Notes under the pieces: model-generated | What the model was told of the DNA's origin: nothing | The model's input: the letters and a program-made list of their open reading frames with translations, nothing else | Databases searched by the model: none | Shown: positions 7,572 through 16,233 of the stretch, in pieces | Position numbering within the stretch: position 1 is the stretch's first letter | Layout of the letters: each line of letters starts with the position of its first letter | From: Hafnia paralvei ATCC 29927 | GTDB taxonomy: Bacteria; Pseudomonadota; Gammaproteobacteria; Enterobacterales; Enterobacteriaceae | Assembly: GCF_001655005.1 (NCBI RefSeq) | Contig: NZ_LXET01000007.1 | Span: 62,001-126,000, forward strand | Direction: 5' to 3' | DNA: 64,000 bases | Translations under genes and position numbers: made by a program

Positions 7572-9068
7572 TTAATCCTTCTTGGCCGCGTTGGCAAAGA
7601 AGATATCAGATTGAATATCTTTGGTGCGGAGGGTGAAAATCTCGTTAGTGAGATTTTCAGTGAGTTTTTCCGCATCAGCCATAACGCGTAGATTAAACTC
7701 ATTGAGCATTTTATCCGCGCCAGCTTTGTCGGTTTTAGCCATTTTCAGGTACTTAGATTCCATTGCCTTTTGTTCATCGGCAACGTTGATCTCCCAGTCA
7801 TGGTAGGCTTTTTTAACAATCGGAGCCAGCTTCGGATAGTCGGTCATAACGAGCGTTTGCAGCTTACGATATTTCCAGTAAATGGAATCACTATCCGCTT
7901 TATCTGTACCCTGCGCATAGTTTTGCGGGTATGCCTGCAATCCACTGTAGTAAGGAACAAATGCGGTGAGATCGGCCATACCAAGGCCGACATAGGTCAC
8001 TTCGCCAATCTCTTTAGGCAGCCATGGACGAACCTGCATCACGTGTGATTCATAGGTTCTGAATACGCTGATTGGGCGCCACGGTTCTTTTCCATTCAGG
8101 CCGTTAGAGTAAGGATCGTGTTTTGTTCCATCGTAATGGTTACGCAGCACGGCCTTAACGTCATCCAGTGATAGCTTTTTCTCTGGAGTCAGAAGTACAG
8201 GGAATTGTCTTCCAGCAGAAACGTCTTGGTTGACTGATGGGTTAAAGATCTTCTGAATTGTCCAGACGCGGGGATCATTATAGGTACGGTCACGTTCGTC
8301 GTCGCGGGTATAGGCTTTAGAGAAATTAAATTCACCGTCAGTTTTTGGATTATACAGACCTTTTTCGGTGGCAAACTCGATCAGGTTTTTTGACCCCATC
8401 ACGTTAGGATCTTTTGCATCGTACTGTTGTAAACGCCCCTGATTGCCGGTGGCGAAATATTTATCATTTGGTACACGCTGTGCCATCCACTGGTGGCCAC
8501 TTCCCGTCTCTAAATACCACACCTCATGCTCATCAACGACGGCAACCCCAAATCCTTCACCCGCACCGTGCGTTTCAATAATATTGCCGAGCAAGGCTAC
8601 AGCTTCCCGTGCAGTTTTGGCTTGAGAGAGCAGGATATCGGGAATATCGTCCTCGGTGATCCCTTTATCTTCGACGTAAGGATCGACAGCTAATGCTTTA
8701 GGTGATGCAAAAATAGACTCCGTGCCGCTTACACCAACGCCGAGTTCGTTAAAACCGGTCGCACCATGCAATTGTGTTTTCCAATTTGGCACTGTTGTGT
8801 AGCGCAGTGAGTTTTTCGGGAGTGGATAGGAGAAGTCATTCGCACCGTTGTGTGCTTTGGTGCTATAGACGCCGGTCTGATTTTTCTGCGCTGGATGAAT
8901 AACGAAATGCTGTGCTTTAAGTGCGTCACTGTCCGCGCTGCGAGCAACAAACACCGAGCCATCGGTTGTCGCTTCATTACCTGCGAGCAAGGTTGTACAG
9001 GCGAAACCCGATGAAATTAGAGCAATGTTAATCGACAATGCGACCACACATTTCTTGAAAAAAAACAT
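7572..9068 (-). CDS. Secreted C69-family dipeptidase, PipD-like
   Basis: A 498-residue N-terminal-nucleophile peptidase of family C69 (dipeptidase A/PipD). An N-terminal signal peptide (positively charged FFFKKC, hydrophobic core, then SSGFA) is followed by CTTLLAGNEATTDGS. Cys24 would become the new N-terminus and nucleophile after cleavage, as in this family. Other family patterns: ETGSGHQWMAQRVP, GNQGR, and TYESHVMQVRPWLP. The enzyme is expected in the periplasm. It is a single gene with its own RBS (GGGAAAAGAA before the ATG) and is separated by about 400 bases from fis. Substrate specificity is unknown. Confidence 0.88.
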   Translation of the reverse strand: MFFFKKCVVALSINIALISSGFACTTLLAGNEATTDGSVFVARSADSDALKAQHFVIHPAQKNQTGVYSTKAHNGANDFSYPLPKNSLRYTTVPNWKTQLHGATGFNELGVGVSGTESIFASPKALAVDPYVEDKGITEDDIPDILLSQAKTAREAVALLGNIIETHGAGEGFGVAVVDEHEVWYLETGSGHQWMAQRVPNDKYFATGNQGRLQQYDAKDPNVMGSKNLIEFATEKGLYNPKTDGEFNFSKAYTRDDERDRTYNDPRVWTIQKIFNPSVNQDVSAGRQFPVLLTPEKKLSLDDVKAVLRNHYDGTKHDPYSNGLNGKEPWRPISVFRTYESHVMQVRPWLPKEIGEVTYVGLGMADLTAFVPYYSGLQAYPQNYAQGTDKADSDSIYWKYRKLQTLVMTDYPKLAPIVKKAYHDWEINVADEQKAMESKYLKMAKTDKAGADKMLNEFNLRVMADAEKLTENLTNEIFTLRTKDIQSDIFFANAAKKD

Positions 9069-9479
9069 TTCTTTTCCCTACTAAGTGAGTAAATAAAAAC
9101 GATCAATGAAACAACGCATCTATACCCTTGCGAACGTAAGTTGCAGGCTAAATATGCTGGTTAGAGGGACGAAGCTCAGGAGAGAGGTGAGTGACGAGCT
9201 TAGCCAGCGTGTATGCGATTTGAATCAACGATGGATATATCTATGAATACTGATGTATTTAGATATTCCATTGTAATGTTTGAAAGATTAACAACTTACA
9301 GTGACTGAATACCGTGACTCGGCTCTCAATGCAGTCGTATTTACACAGGTAGGAGGGGCATAAACCAGAATAATGCTGTGGATTAATTGCTGTGGTGAAT
9401 TCATCTACTCACTTTAATAAAAAAGGCGCTAATCCAATAAAGGAAAAGCACCTTTTTTCAATACGTTAACTGATTAGTA
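9069..9479. other. Intergenic region between pipD-like gene and fis
   Basis: About 410 bases without a convincing ORF. The part next to 9069 must hold the dipeptidase promoter, but I see no clear -35/-10 pair. The far end holds the fis terminator at 9419-9458. The rest is AT-rich with no repeat I could recognise. Confidence 0.6.
9419..9458 (-). terminator. Rho-independent terminator after fis
   Basis: AAAAAAGGCGCT at 9419 pairs with AGCACCTTTTTT ending at 9458 (11 of 12). Read on the minus strand the hairpin is followed by T-rich sequence, 21 bases after the fis stop. Confidence 0.8.
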
Positions 9480-9776
9480 TCAGTTCATGCCGTATTTTTT
9501 CAATTTCTTACGCAGAGTACCACGGTTTATACCCATCATCAGCGCAGCGCGGGTTTGGTTACCGCGAGTATACTGCATCACCATGTCTAACAGTGGCTGT
9601 TCTACTTCAGCCAGTACCAGCTCATACAGATCATTAACGTCTTGACCATTCAGTTGAGCAAAATAGCCTTTAAGGGCTTGTTTAACCGAGTCACGCAGTG
9701 GCTTTTGAGTCACCTGATCCTGGGAGTTTACGGTAGAAACGGTCAGTACGTCAGAATTTACGCGTTGTTCGAACAT
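9480..9776 (-). CDS. fis: DNA-binding nucleoid protein Fis
   Basis: A 98-residue nucleoid-associated protein that bends DNA, activates rRNA promoters and assists site-specific recombination. The sequence looks identical to E. coli Fis as I remember it. The N-terminal beta-hairpin region contains VSTVNSQDQV and the C-terminal helix-turn-helix is TRAALMMGINRGTLRKKLKKYG. Its ATG lies inside the 3' end of dusB, so the two genes form one operon read from the promoter upstream of dusB, and dusB translation may influence fis initiation. Confidence 0.98.
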   Translation of the reverse strand: MFEQRVNSDVLTVSTVNSQDQVTQKPLRDSVKQALKGYFAQLNGQDVNDLYELVLAEVEQPLLDMVMQYTRGNQTRAALMMGINRGTLRKKLKKYGMN

Positions 9777-10762
9777 AGTTCTGTCAGCTCTTTTTTTACG
9801 CTAAGATTTTCGAAATATGCCTCCAACGCCTCCAGCTGTTCGCTGGCATCCTCTATGGCGTTGAATGTGCGCCGAAACTGGTCACATGGGGCGTGTTCTT
9901 GGAGATACCAAGATACGTGCTTGCGGGCAATGCGAAATCCCTTACCAGAACCGTAAAAATTATGCAGTTCTTGTACATGCCCTAATAACAAGTGCTTAAC
10001 TTCCTCCAACGGCATGGGCGGAAGCAGCTCCCCTGTGTCCAGATAATGCTGGATTTCCCGGAAGATCCAGGGTCTCCCCTGAGCGGCACGCCCTATCATT
10101 AGAGCATCGGCTCCAGTGTAGTCGAGCACCGCTCTGGCTTTATGCGGGTCAGTTATGTCTCCATTCGCGATAATCGGGATGGAAACACTCTGCTTAACTG
10201 TCCGAATGCTGTCGTACTCCGCCTCGCCGTTGAATAAGCAAGCACGTGTTCGGCCATGAATCGTCAAGGCCTGAATTCCACAGCGTTCAGCCAATTGGGC
10301 AATCTCAACACAGTTACGGTGTTCTGGACTCCAGCCCGTACGAATTTTAAGCGTTACCGGTACGTCTACAGCGTTAACCACCGCGCTGAGGATTTTTCCA
10401 ACCAAGTCGGGATACTGCAAAAGAGCAGACCCCGCGAGTTTGCGGTTCACTTTTTTTGCCGGGCAACCCATGTTGATGTCAATGATCTGCGCGCCGCTAT
10501 CAGCGTTGATTTTGGCCGCAGCAGCCATGTCATCAGGGTCACAGCCAGCAATTTGCACGGCTCGGATCCCAGGTTCGTCTAAATGAACCATGCGCAGACG
10601 TGACTTATCCGTTTGCCACACTTCCGGATTGGAAGAGAGCATTTCAGAGACAGCCATCCCAGCACCCATTTCATAGCAAAGCGTCCGAAAAGGGCGATCG
10701 GTTATGCCGGCCATAGGCGCAGCAATGAGGCGATTTTTAAGTTCTATATGTCCAATGCGCAT
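9758..10762 (-). CDS. dusB: tRNA-dihydrouridine synthase B
   Basis: A 334-residue FMN enzyme that reduces specific uridines in the tRNA D-loop. Motifs: LIAAPMAGITDRPFR at the N-terminus, DINMGCPAKK with the catalytic Cys, LKIRTGW, IHGRTR, IIANGDI and GADALMIGRAAQG for FMN phosphate binding. Start ATG 10762 gives MRIGHIEL, the enteric start; the open frame upstream runs into the fis promoter and is not used. E. coli DusB is 321 residues and stops before fis. Here the C-terminus continues past YFENL for about 15 residues, and its TAA lies 19 bases inside fis. Confidence 0.95.
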   Translation of the reverse strand: MRIGHIELKNRLIAAPMAGITDRPFRTLCYEMGAGMAVSEMLSSNPEVWQTDKSRLRMVHLDEPGIRAVQIAGCDPDDMAAAAKINADSGAQIIDINMGCPAKKVNRKLAGSALLQYPDLVGKILSAVVNAVDVPVTLKIRTGWSPEHRNCVEIAQLAERCGIQALTIHGRTRACLFNGEAEYDSIRTVKQSVSIPIIANGDITDPHKARAVLDYTGADALMIGRAAQGRPWIFREIQHYLDTGELLPPMPLEEVKHLLLGHVQELHNFYGSGKGFRIARKHVSWYLQEHAPCDQFRRTFNAIEDASEQLEALEAYFENLSVKKELTELCSNNA

Positions 10763-10800
10763 AGACAAAGACTGACCATACTGTGTCCGCAAGGGCGCGT

Positions 10801-10829
10801 ATATTACGCATTTTTGCTCGGATATGAAA
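10801..10829 (-). promoter_or_regulatory. dusB-fis promoter
   Basis: On the minus strand, TTTCAT (-35, 10824-10829) and TAATAT (-10, 10801-10806) are separated by 17 bases and followed by the GC-rich discriminator ACGCGCCC. This resembles the E. coli fis promoter, whose GC-rich start region underlies stringent and growth-rate control. Confidence 0.75.
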
Positions 10830-11072
10830 GGCCAAACTTTGAACAATCAGCTGTTGTAGATCAATGAAATCACTAGCTGGCGCTTCATATTTGATTATTT
10901 TTGTTGTTTAACATATGGTTATGTATTAATGGTTAAAAAATGCTCTTTTGTTTTTTCCCTTTCTTATTGGTCGTTTTAGGTTAGTTTTGGTGCCTGTTGC
11001 CAGATAAAACGCTTAAGAAACCCACAATAATGGCGCTATAAATGAGATGCATATCGCATTTTAGAGGATGAT

Positions 11073-11552
11073 ATGGATAGTGAAATCGCATTATTCTGGT
11101 TGAAAATAGTACAACAGCATCCTGAATTAGAGGGGCGAATTTATCATGCTGAGCATTTTGGTACGCCGGGGGACTTAGCTCAGCAGCTGTCTGAACTTAT
11201 CGTGAGCGGTGAAAAATATGCCACCTGTGGTGCTTTGGATGAGTATTGGCATGAGGGGATGACCATTCCTACCGCAGGTTATCTGACAATTGTGCTAGAT
11301 GGGCATGAAAAGCCCGTGGCGGCGATAGAAACAACACAGGTATCTTTGCGTCGCTTTCGTGATGTGGACGCCATATTTGCGGCTGCAGAAGGCGAAGGAG
11401 ATAAGTCTTTGGCTTATTGGAGACAAGCTCATCAGGCGTTTTTTGAAACGTCGCAGTTGGCGATAGGTAAGACGTTTAGTGAAGATATGTGGCTGGTATG
11501 CGAATACTTCCGTGTGTTAGGGGTAGCGGAAACAAAAACAGCGCCTATATAA
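11073..11552 (+). CDS. ASCH-domain protein
   Basis: A 159-residue cytoplasmic protein of the ASCH superfamily, a fold related to PUA RNA-binding domains. Seen: an N-terminal helical segment (residues 1-25), FGTPGDLAQQLSELIVSGEKYAT with the ASCH GxKxxT-like loop near residue 48, a beta-rich core (YLTIVLDG, AAIETTQVSL) and a C-terminal WLVCEYFRVL strand. Some ASCH proteins bind or cleave RNA, but no activity can be assigned here. It is transcribed opposite to dusB and prmA, which are neighbours in E. coli, so it looks inserted between them. An RBS (AGAGGATG) precedes the ATG, and its stop codon lies in the loop of the terminator. Confidence 0.82.
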   Translation: MDSEIALFWLKIVQQHPELEGRIYHAEHFGTPGDLAQQLSELIVSGEKYATCGALDEYWHEGMTIPTAGYLTIVLDGHEKPVAAIETTQVSLRRFRDVDAIFAAAEGEGDKSLAYWRQAHQAFFETSQLAIGKTFSEDMWLVCEYFRVLGVAETKTAPI

Positions 11553-11564
11553 AGCGCTGTTTTT
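11534..11564. terminator. Bidirectional terminator between ASCH gene and prmA
   Basis: AAAAACAGCGC at 11534-11544 and GCGCTGTTTTT at 11554-11564 form a perfect 11 bp stem with A and T tracts on both sides. It serves convergent transcripts; the ASCH gene TAA (11550-11552) lies in the loop. Confidence 0.88.
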
Positions 11565-11579
11565 ATAAAGCGAGCTAGC

Positions 11580-12461
11580 TTAGCGGCGAATACCGGTAAT
11601 GCGGCACCACTCTTCGCGTTCAGCGACAGGATCGATGATAAATTTATCTTCGTAAGCTTCTGCAACGCTTGGCGCCTGCGTCGCTAGAACACCGGATAGG
11701 CCTAGATGACCGCCAGATTTTGGCAGATCGCTAATCAGCGGTGCCAGTTCGCGCAGTGGGCCTGCCAGGATGTTGGCGACTACGACGTCTGCGCTTAAGT
11801 CGGCGGGCTGATCTTTTGGCAGATACAACTCTAAACGCTCTGAAACACCGTTACGCTGTGCATTATCACGACTAGCCTGAATAGCCTGAGGATCGATATC
11901 GATCCCGATAGCGCGTGCGGCGCCGAGTTTCAGGGCGGCGATGGCCAAAATACCTGAGCCGCAGCCGAAGTCGATCACGGTCTTGCCTTCCAGATCCAAA
12001 CCATCTAGCCATTGCAGGCACAGCGCGGTTGTTGGATGAGTCCCAGTACCAAAGGCCAAACCAGGATCTAGCATGACGTTGACCGCGGTTGGATCGGGAA
12101 CATCGCGCCAGCTTGGGCAGATCCACAGACGGCGGCCAAACTGCATTGGGTGGAAATTATCCATCCATTCGCGTTCCCAGTCTTTATCTTCGATCTGTTC
12201 GATTTTGTGGTGGAAGCCTTTTCCTAACGCTGGATCATTCTCTAGAATCGCCACAATCTCTTTCATATCGGTTTCTGCGTCATACAGGCCGATAACGTCG
12301 GTATCGCCCCAAAGCAGGGTCTCGCCCGGCAGTGGTTCAAATACCGGATTATCATGGGTATCTTGGAAAGTCACTGATACAGCACCGCTTTCCATCAATG
12401 CATCACTCAGGGATTCAGCCTGATTACCGGTCGTGTTGATTTTGATTTGAATCCAAGGCAT
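11580..12461 (-). CDS. prmA: Ribosomal protein L11 methyltransferase
   Basis: A 293-residue SAM-dependent enzyme that trimethylates ribosomal protein L11. The N-terminal substrate-binding domain (MPWIQIKI, residues 1-60) is joined by a linker to the Rossmann methyltransferase domain with DPGLAFGTGTHPTT, the SAM loop VIDFGCGSGILAIAA and the catalytic-region motif VVANILAGPL. Length is the same as E. coli PrmA. It follows panF by 10 bases, so the two are cotranscribed. It ends in the terminator shared with the ASCH gene, so unlike in E. coli transcription probably does not continue into dusB. Confidence 0.96.
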   Translation of the reverse strand: MPWIQIKINTTGNQAESLSDALMESGAVSVTFQDTHDNPVFEPLPGETLLWGDTDVIGLYDAETDMKEIVAILENDPALGKGFHHKIEQIEDKDWEREWMDNFHPMQFGRRLWICPSWRDVPDPTAVNVMLDPGLAFGTGTHPTTALCLQWLDGLDLEGKTVIDFGCGSGILAIAALKLGAARAIGIDIDPQAIQASRDNAQRNGVSERLELYLPKDQPADLSADVVVANILAGPLRELAPLISDLPKSGGHLGLSGVLATQAPSVAEAYEDKFIIDPVAEREEWCRITGIRR

Positions 12462-12471
12462 CTCGAAGTCT

Positions 12472-13932
12472 CTATTTTGAATTTAATTCAGTCGCAGCTG
12501 GCACTGTTTCGCCACGCTCGCCAAAAAAGTTGCCGATCCCAAATGCTGCTAAGCTGATGAGCAGTGATGGAACGATCGGATGTAAGCTGAATATATGCCA
12601 GTCAGCGGTAGCAAGTACGGCGTAGCAAATAGCACCAGAAATCATTGAGCTTAGCGCGCCGTGTGCATTAGCCCGCTCCCAATAAAGCCCCAGCACGAGC
12701 GGCCATAGGAATACCGCTTCTAAGCCGCCAAAGGCCAGCAAATTTAGCCAGATGATCATTTCTGGAGGACGCCATGCCGCCAGCAACAGTAAAAGTCCTA
12801 AAATCAGCGTAGACAGGCTGGACATTCTCGCCAAGCGTTTCTCGTTTTTGAGCGCCTGAGGGCGCATCCCCAAATAGAGGTCTTTAACGATGGTTGCGGA
12901 CGATTGTAACAGCTGAGCATTGATCGTGGACATAATCGCCGCCATCGGCGCTGCCAGAAAGATACCTGCAGCGAACGGCGGCAAAACTTTGACCATCAAG
13001 GTAGGGATAACCAAATCTGGCACTTTTAAATCTGGCAAGATGGCACGGCCTAACGCGCCGGCAAGGTGCATACCAAACATCAGTATTCCCACCACGATAG
13101 TGCCAATAACGATGGCGCGGTGCACCGCTTTACTGTCTTTGTAGGAAATACAGCGCACAGCCGTATGTGGCAAGCCGATAACCCCAAAGCACACCAATAT
13201 CCAGAACGATGCCATAAATGGCGCACTTAAAATATCGTCAGCGCCCTGCGGCGAAACCAGCTTAGGATCGATATTTTGCAAAGTATCCACCGCGGCATGC
13301 AAACCGCCAGCGGCATGGATCACTCCAGCGAGCAGAATAATCGTGCCGAGTAACATCACCAACCCTTGCATGGCATCATTTAGTACGCTCGCACGGAATC
13401 CTCCCACCGAAGTATACAGAGCGATGCTGATGCCAAATATCAAAAGCCCAGTGTCATAAGGAATACCCGCTGCAGTTTCCAGCAAACGAGCTCCGCCGAT
13501 GAACTGCACCGTCATGGCGCCAATAAAAGCAACCAGTAGGCTGAGGCTAGCCACCCAAACTAACAGGCGACTTTTATAACGGGCATACAACATATCATTG
13601 AGCGTTACTGCATTGTATTTGCGCGCCAAAATAGCAAATTTTTTGCCCAGAACCCCGAGCGATAACCACACCGCAGGTAGTTGAATCATCGCCAGTAATA
13701 CCCAGCCTAGCCCATATTTATAGGCAGCCCCTGGGCCGCCGATAAAGGAGCTGGCGCTGATATAGGTGGCTGTTAGCGTCATGGCTAATACGAAGCCCCC
13801 CATCGAGCGGTCGCCGATGAAATATTCGTTGAGGAAGTTACCTTTTTGGCGACGACGGTAGGCATAGACCGACAGACCAAATACCAGTAACAGATAGCCG
13901 ACTAGCGGTAAAATGACATCAGTCTGCATCAT
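12472..13932 (-). CDS. panF: Sodium/pantothenate symporter
   Basis: A 486-residue inner-membrane sodium:solute symporter (SSS family) that imports pantothenate, the coenzyme A precursor. Signatures: FGLSVYAYRRRQKGNFLNEYFIGDRSMGG at the N-terminus in two parts, YISASSFIGGPGAAY, GGFRASVLNDAMQG and the central SSS motif around PMAAIMSTINAQLLQSSA. There are about 13 hydrophobic segments. The start overlaps the yhdT stop by 14 bases, the same arrangement as in E. coli. Confidence 0.95.
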   Translation of the reverse strand: MMQTDVILPLVGYLLLVFGLSVYAYRRRQKGNFLNEYFIGDRSMGGFVLAMTLTATYISASSFIGGPGAAYKYGLGWVLLAMIQLPAVWLSLGVLGKKFAILARKYNAVTLNDMLYARYKSRLLVWVASLSLLVAFIGAMTVQFIGGARLLETAAGIPYDTGLLIFGISIALYTSVGGFRASVLNDAMQGLVMLLGTIILLAGVIHAAGGLHAAVDTLQNIDPKLVSPQGADDILSAPFMASFWILVCFGVIGLPHTAVRCISYKDSKAVHRAIVIGTIVVGILMFGMHLAGALGRAILPDLKVPDLVIPTLMVKVLPPFAAGIFLAAPMAAIMSTINAQLLQSSATIVKDLYLGMRPQALKNEKRLARMSSLSTLILGLLLLLAAWRPPEMIIWLNLLAFGGLEAVFLWPLVLGLYWERANAHGALSSMISGAICYAVLATADWHIFSLHPIVPSLLISLAAFGIGNFFGERGETVPAATELNSK

Positions 13933-14161
13933 TGTTCCCTAAGGGTATATCTTTGAAAATCAGGCGAACCATTGCCCAGCACAGCAAAATAAATGCCAGT
14001 GGCAGCAGTAAACAGGCCATTTCGAACCAGTGCGGCAGTCCTGTTATGCCTTGTAAGCTGTTAGGTACATAGGCCGCTACGATCCATAACACCAGATAAG
14101 CAATGGTTAGCCACAAAGCCCAGCGGGCTTCACGATTTGCCTGCAAAAAGCGAGCATCCAT
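13919..14161 (-). CDS. yhdT: YhdT family membrane protein
   Basis: An 80-residue inner-membrane protein with two hydrophobic helices (around LTIAYLVLWIVAAYV and LLLPLAFILLCWAMV). It is conserved next to panF in enterics and overlaps its start, which suggests a role as a small partner subunit of the sodium symporter, similar to small subunits beside other SSS transporters. That role is inference. It heads the yhdT-panF-prmA unit. Confidence 0.88.
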   Translation of the reverse strand: MDARFLQANREARWALWLTIAYLVLWIVAAYVPNSLQGITGLPHWFEMACLLLPLAFILLCWAMVRLIFKDIPLGNNDAD

Positions 14162-14270
14162 GGGAGTCTCCCATTTATAAGTACAAAATCACAAGGTAGG
14201 GGATTTTACGGCAACCGTTCTTTTTATGCAGCGTTATCGTTTCTTCAGACGATTTGGCCACTAAAAAGCA

Positions 14271-14294
14271 AAAAGGCCGGTTACCCGACCTTTT
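14271..14294 (-). terminator. Terminator after accC
   Basis: On the minus strand AAAAGGTCGG-GTAA-CCGGCCTTTT is followed by TGCTTTTTAG. A GC-rich stem with a T-rich tail lies 25 bases after the accC stop and separates accBC from yhdT-panF-prmA. Confidence 0.85.
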
Positions 14295-14318
14295 AAGAGA
14301 GACAAAACTCACACGCAG

Positions 14319-15668
14319 TTATTTTTCCTGCAAGCCGAGTTTTTTCTCCAGATAATGAATGTTGGTACCACCGTGTTGGAAGTTTTCATCATTCATAATC
14401 TTTTGTTGCAGCTCAACGTTAGTTTTGATGCCGTCGATGATCAGTTCTGCCAACGCATTTTTCATGCGAGCGATCGCCACGTCACGGTTTTCACCGTAAC
14501 AGATGAGCTTACCAATCATGGAATCATAGTACGGAGGCACAGTGTAGCCTGCGTAGATATGAGATTCCCAACGAACACCAAAGCCACCCGGCGCGTGGAA
14601 ACGCGTGATTTTACCCGGGCTTGGCAGGAAGGTATCAGGGTCTTCAGCGTTGATACGGCATTCTACCGCATGGCCACGCACCTGAACTTCATGCTGCTTG
14701 ATAGACAACGGTTGACCAGCGGCAATACGAAGCTGTTCTTTAATCAGGTCAACGCCGGTGATCATTTCGGTCACTGGATGTTCAACCTGAATACGGGTGT
14801 TCATTTCAATGAAATAGAACTCGCCGTTTTCGAACAGGAATTCGAAAGTCCCTGCGCCACGGTAGCCGATATCGACACAGGCTTTAGAGCAACGTTCACC
14901 GATGTAGCGACGGAGCTCAGGCGTAATACCCGGAGCTGGTGCCTCTTCGACCACTTTCTGGTGACGGCGCTGCATGGAGCAGTCACGTTCCGCCAGATAG
15001 ATTGCGTTGCCTTGACCATCTGCCAGTACCTGAATTTCGATGTGGCGTGGGTTTTCCAGATACTTTTCCATATAAACCATGTCATTGCTGAAAGCTGCTT
15101 TAGCTTCCGCTTTGGTCATGATGATGGACTGTTCCAGGTCTTTATCGCCGCGAACAACACGCATACCGCGCCCGCCGCCGCCGCCAGAAGCTTTGATGAT
15201 GACCGGATAACCGATACGTTTGGCGATGGCTTTGTTCTTCACCATATCGTCGCCTAGTGGGCCGTCAGAACCCGGTACGCAAGGGACACCTGCTTTTTTC
15301 ATCGCGCTAATGGCAGAAACTTTATCACCCATTAGGCGAATAGTTTCTGCACGTGGGCCAATAAAGATGAAGCCGGAACGCTCGATTTGCTCAGCAAAAT
15401 CGGCGTTTTCAGACAAGAAGCCATACCCTGGATGAATCGCTACGGCGCCGGTAATTTCAGCTGCAGAGATGATGGCAGGGATATTCAAATAGCTTTTGAC
15501 TGATGGTGCAGGGCCGATACAGACAGTTTCGTCTGCCAGCAGCACGTGTTTTAGATCGCGGTCAGCCGTGGAGTGGACTGCAACGGTTTTAATTCCCAGC
15601 TCTTTGCAAGCACGTAGGATACGTAGCGCAATCTCACCACGGTTGGCGATAACAATTTTATCTAGCAT
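14319..15668 (-). CDS. accC: Acetyl-CoA carboxylase, biotin carboxylase subunit
   Basis: A 449-residue ATP-grasp enzyme that carboxylates biotin on AccB in the first step of fatty-acid synthesis. Seen: N-terminal preATP domain MLDKIVIANRGEIALRIL, the glycine-rich ATP lid KASGGGGGRGMRVV near residue 160, ERDCSMQRRHQKV, EMNTRIQVEHPVTE in the active site and the C-terminal domain with INAEDP. Length equals the E. coli enzyme. It lies 11 bases downstream of accB and ends at its own terminator. Confidence 0.98.
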   Translation of the reverse strand: MLDKIVIANRGEIALRILRACKELGIKTVAVHSTADRDLKHVLLADETVCIGPAPSVKSYLNIPAIISAAEITGAVAIHPGYGFLSENADFAEQIERSGFIFIGPRAETIRLMGDKVSAISAMKKAGVPCVPGSDGPLGDDMVKNKAIAKRIGYPVIIKASGGGGGRGMRVVRGDKDLEQSIIMTKAEAKAAFSNDMVYMEKYLENPRHIEIQVLADGQGNAIYLAERDCSMQRRHQKVVEEAPAPGITPELRRYIGERCSKACVDIGYRGAGTFEFLFENGEFYFIEMNTRIQVEHPVTEMITGVDLIKEQLRIAAGQPLSIKQHEVQVRGHAVECRINAEDPDTFLPSPGKITRFHAPGGFGVRWESHIYAGYTVPPYYDSMIGKLICYGENRDVAIARMKNALAELIIDGIKTNVELQQKIMNDENFQHGGTNIHYLEKKLGLQEK

Positions 15669-15679
15669 GACTCGCCTCG

Positions 15680-16141
15680 TTATTCGATGACGACCAGAGG
15701 CTCGTCAAATTCAACCGGTTGGCCGTTTTCAACCAGAATGGCTTTCACCACACCGGATTTGTCGGCTTCAATCTGGTTCATCATTTTCATTGCTTCTACG
15801 ATGCACAGCGGATCGCCTGCATTCACTTTTTGGCCAACTTCAACGAAGGATTTCGCATCTGGGCTTGGAGTACGGTAGAAAGTACCGACCATCGGAGAAC
15901 GTACAATGTGACCGCTAATCGCTGCCGGAGCTTCTGCTGCCGGTGCTGCCGCTGGAGCCGCTGCTACAGGCGCTGCTGCTTGTGCAGGTGCTGCCGCGTA
16001 GTAAGGCTGCATCATTGGCATGCTGCCTGCTGCTGGGGCACGACTAATGCGTACTGATTCTTCACCTTCAGAAATTTCCAGCTCAGAAATGCCAGATTCT
16101 TCAACCAGTTCGATCAGTTTTTTGATTTTACGAATATCCAT
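15680..16141 (-). CDS. accB: Acetyl-CoA carboxylase, biotin carboxyl carrier protein
   Basis: A 153-residue carrier subunit of acetyl-CoA carboxylase. The N-terminal helix region (MDIRKIKKLIELVEESGI) is followed by an Ala/Pro-rich flexible linker (about residues 46-74) and the biotinyl domain, with the biotin attachment Lys119 in EAMKM and the thumb region around FYRTPSPDAKSFV. It is cotranscribed with accC. In E. coli AccB represses its own operon; the 92-base gap to aroQ would hold such control, but I cannot point to a site. Confidence 0.97.
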   Translation of the reverse strand: MDIRKIKKLIELVEESGISELEISEGEESVRISRAPAAGSMPMMQPYYAAAPAQAAAPVAAAPAAAPAAEAPAAISGHIVRSPMVGTFYRTPSPDAKSFVEVGQKVNAGDPLCIVEAMKMMNQIEADKSGVVKAILVENGQPVEFDEPLVVIE

Positions 16142-16233
16142 GTGTGATTCCGTACTCTTTGTTGTTACGTAGAATATAGATGTTCATCCACCCGATTCTA
16201 AACCATCGGTTTGGATAGGCAGGAATGACATCC

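Noticed and set aside
14355..15257. 300-codon open frame on the plus strand
   Set aside because: It is antisense to accC, whose protein is fully conserved; the translated frame shows no family features.
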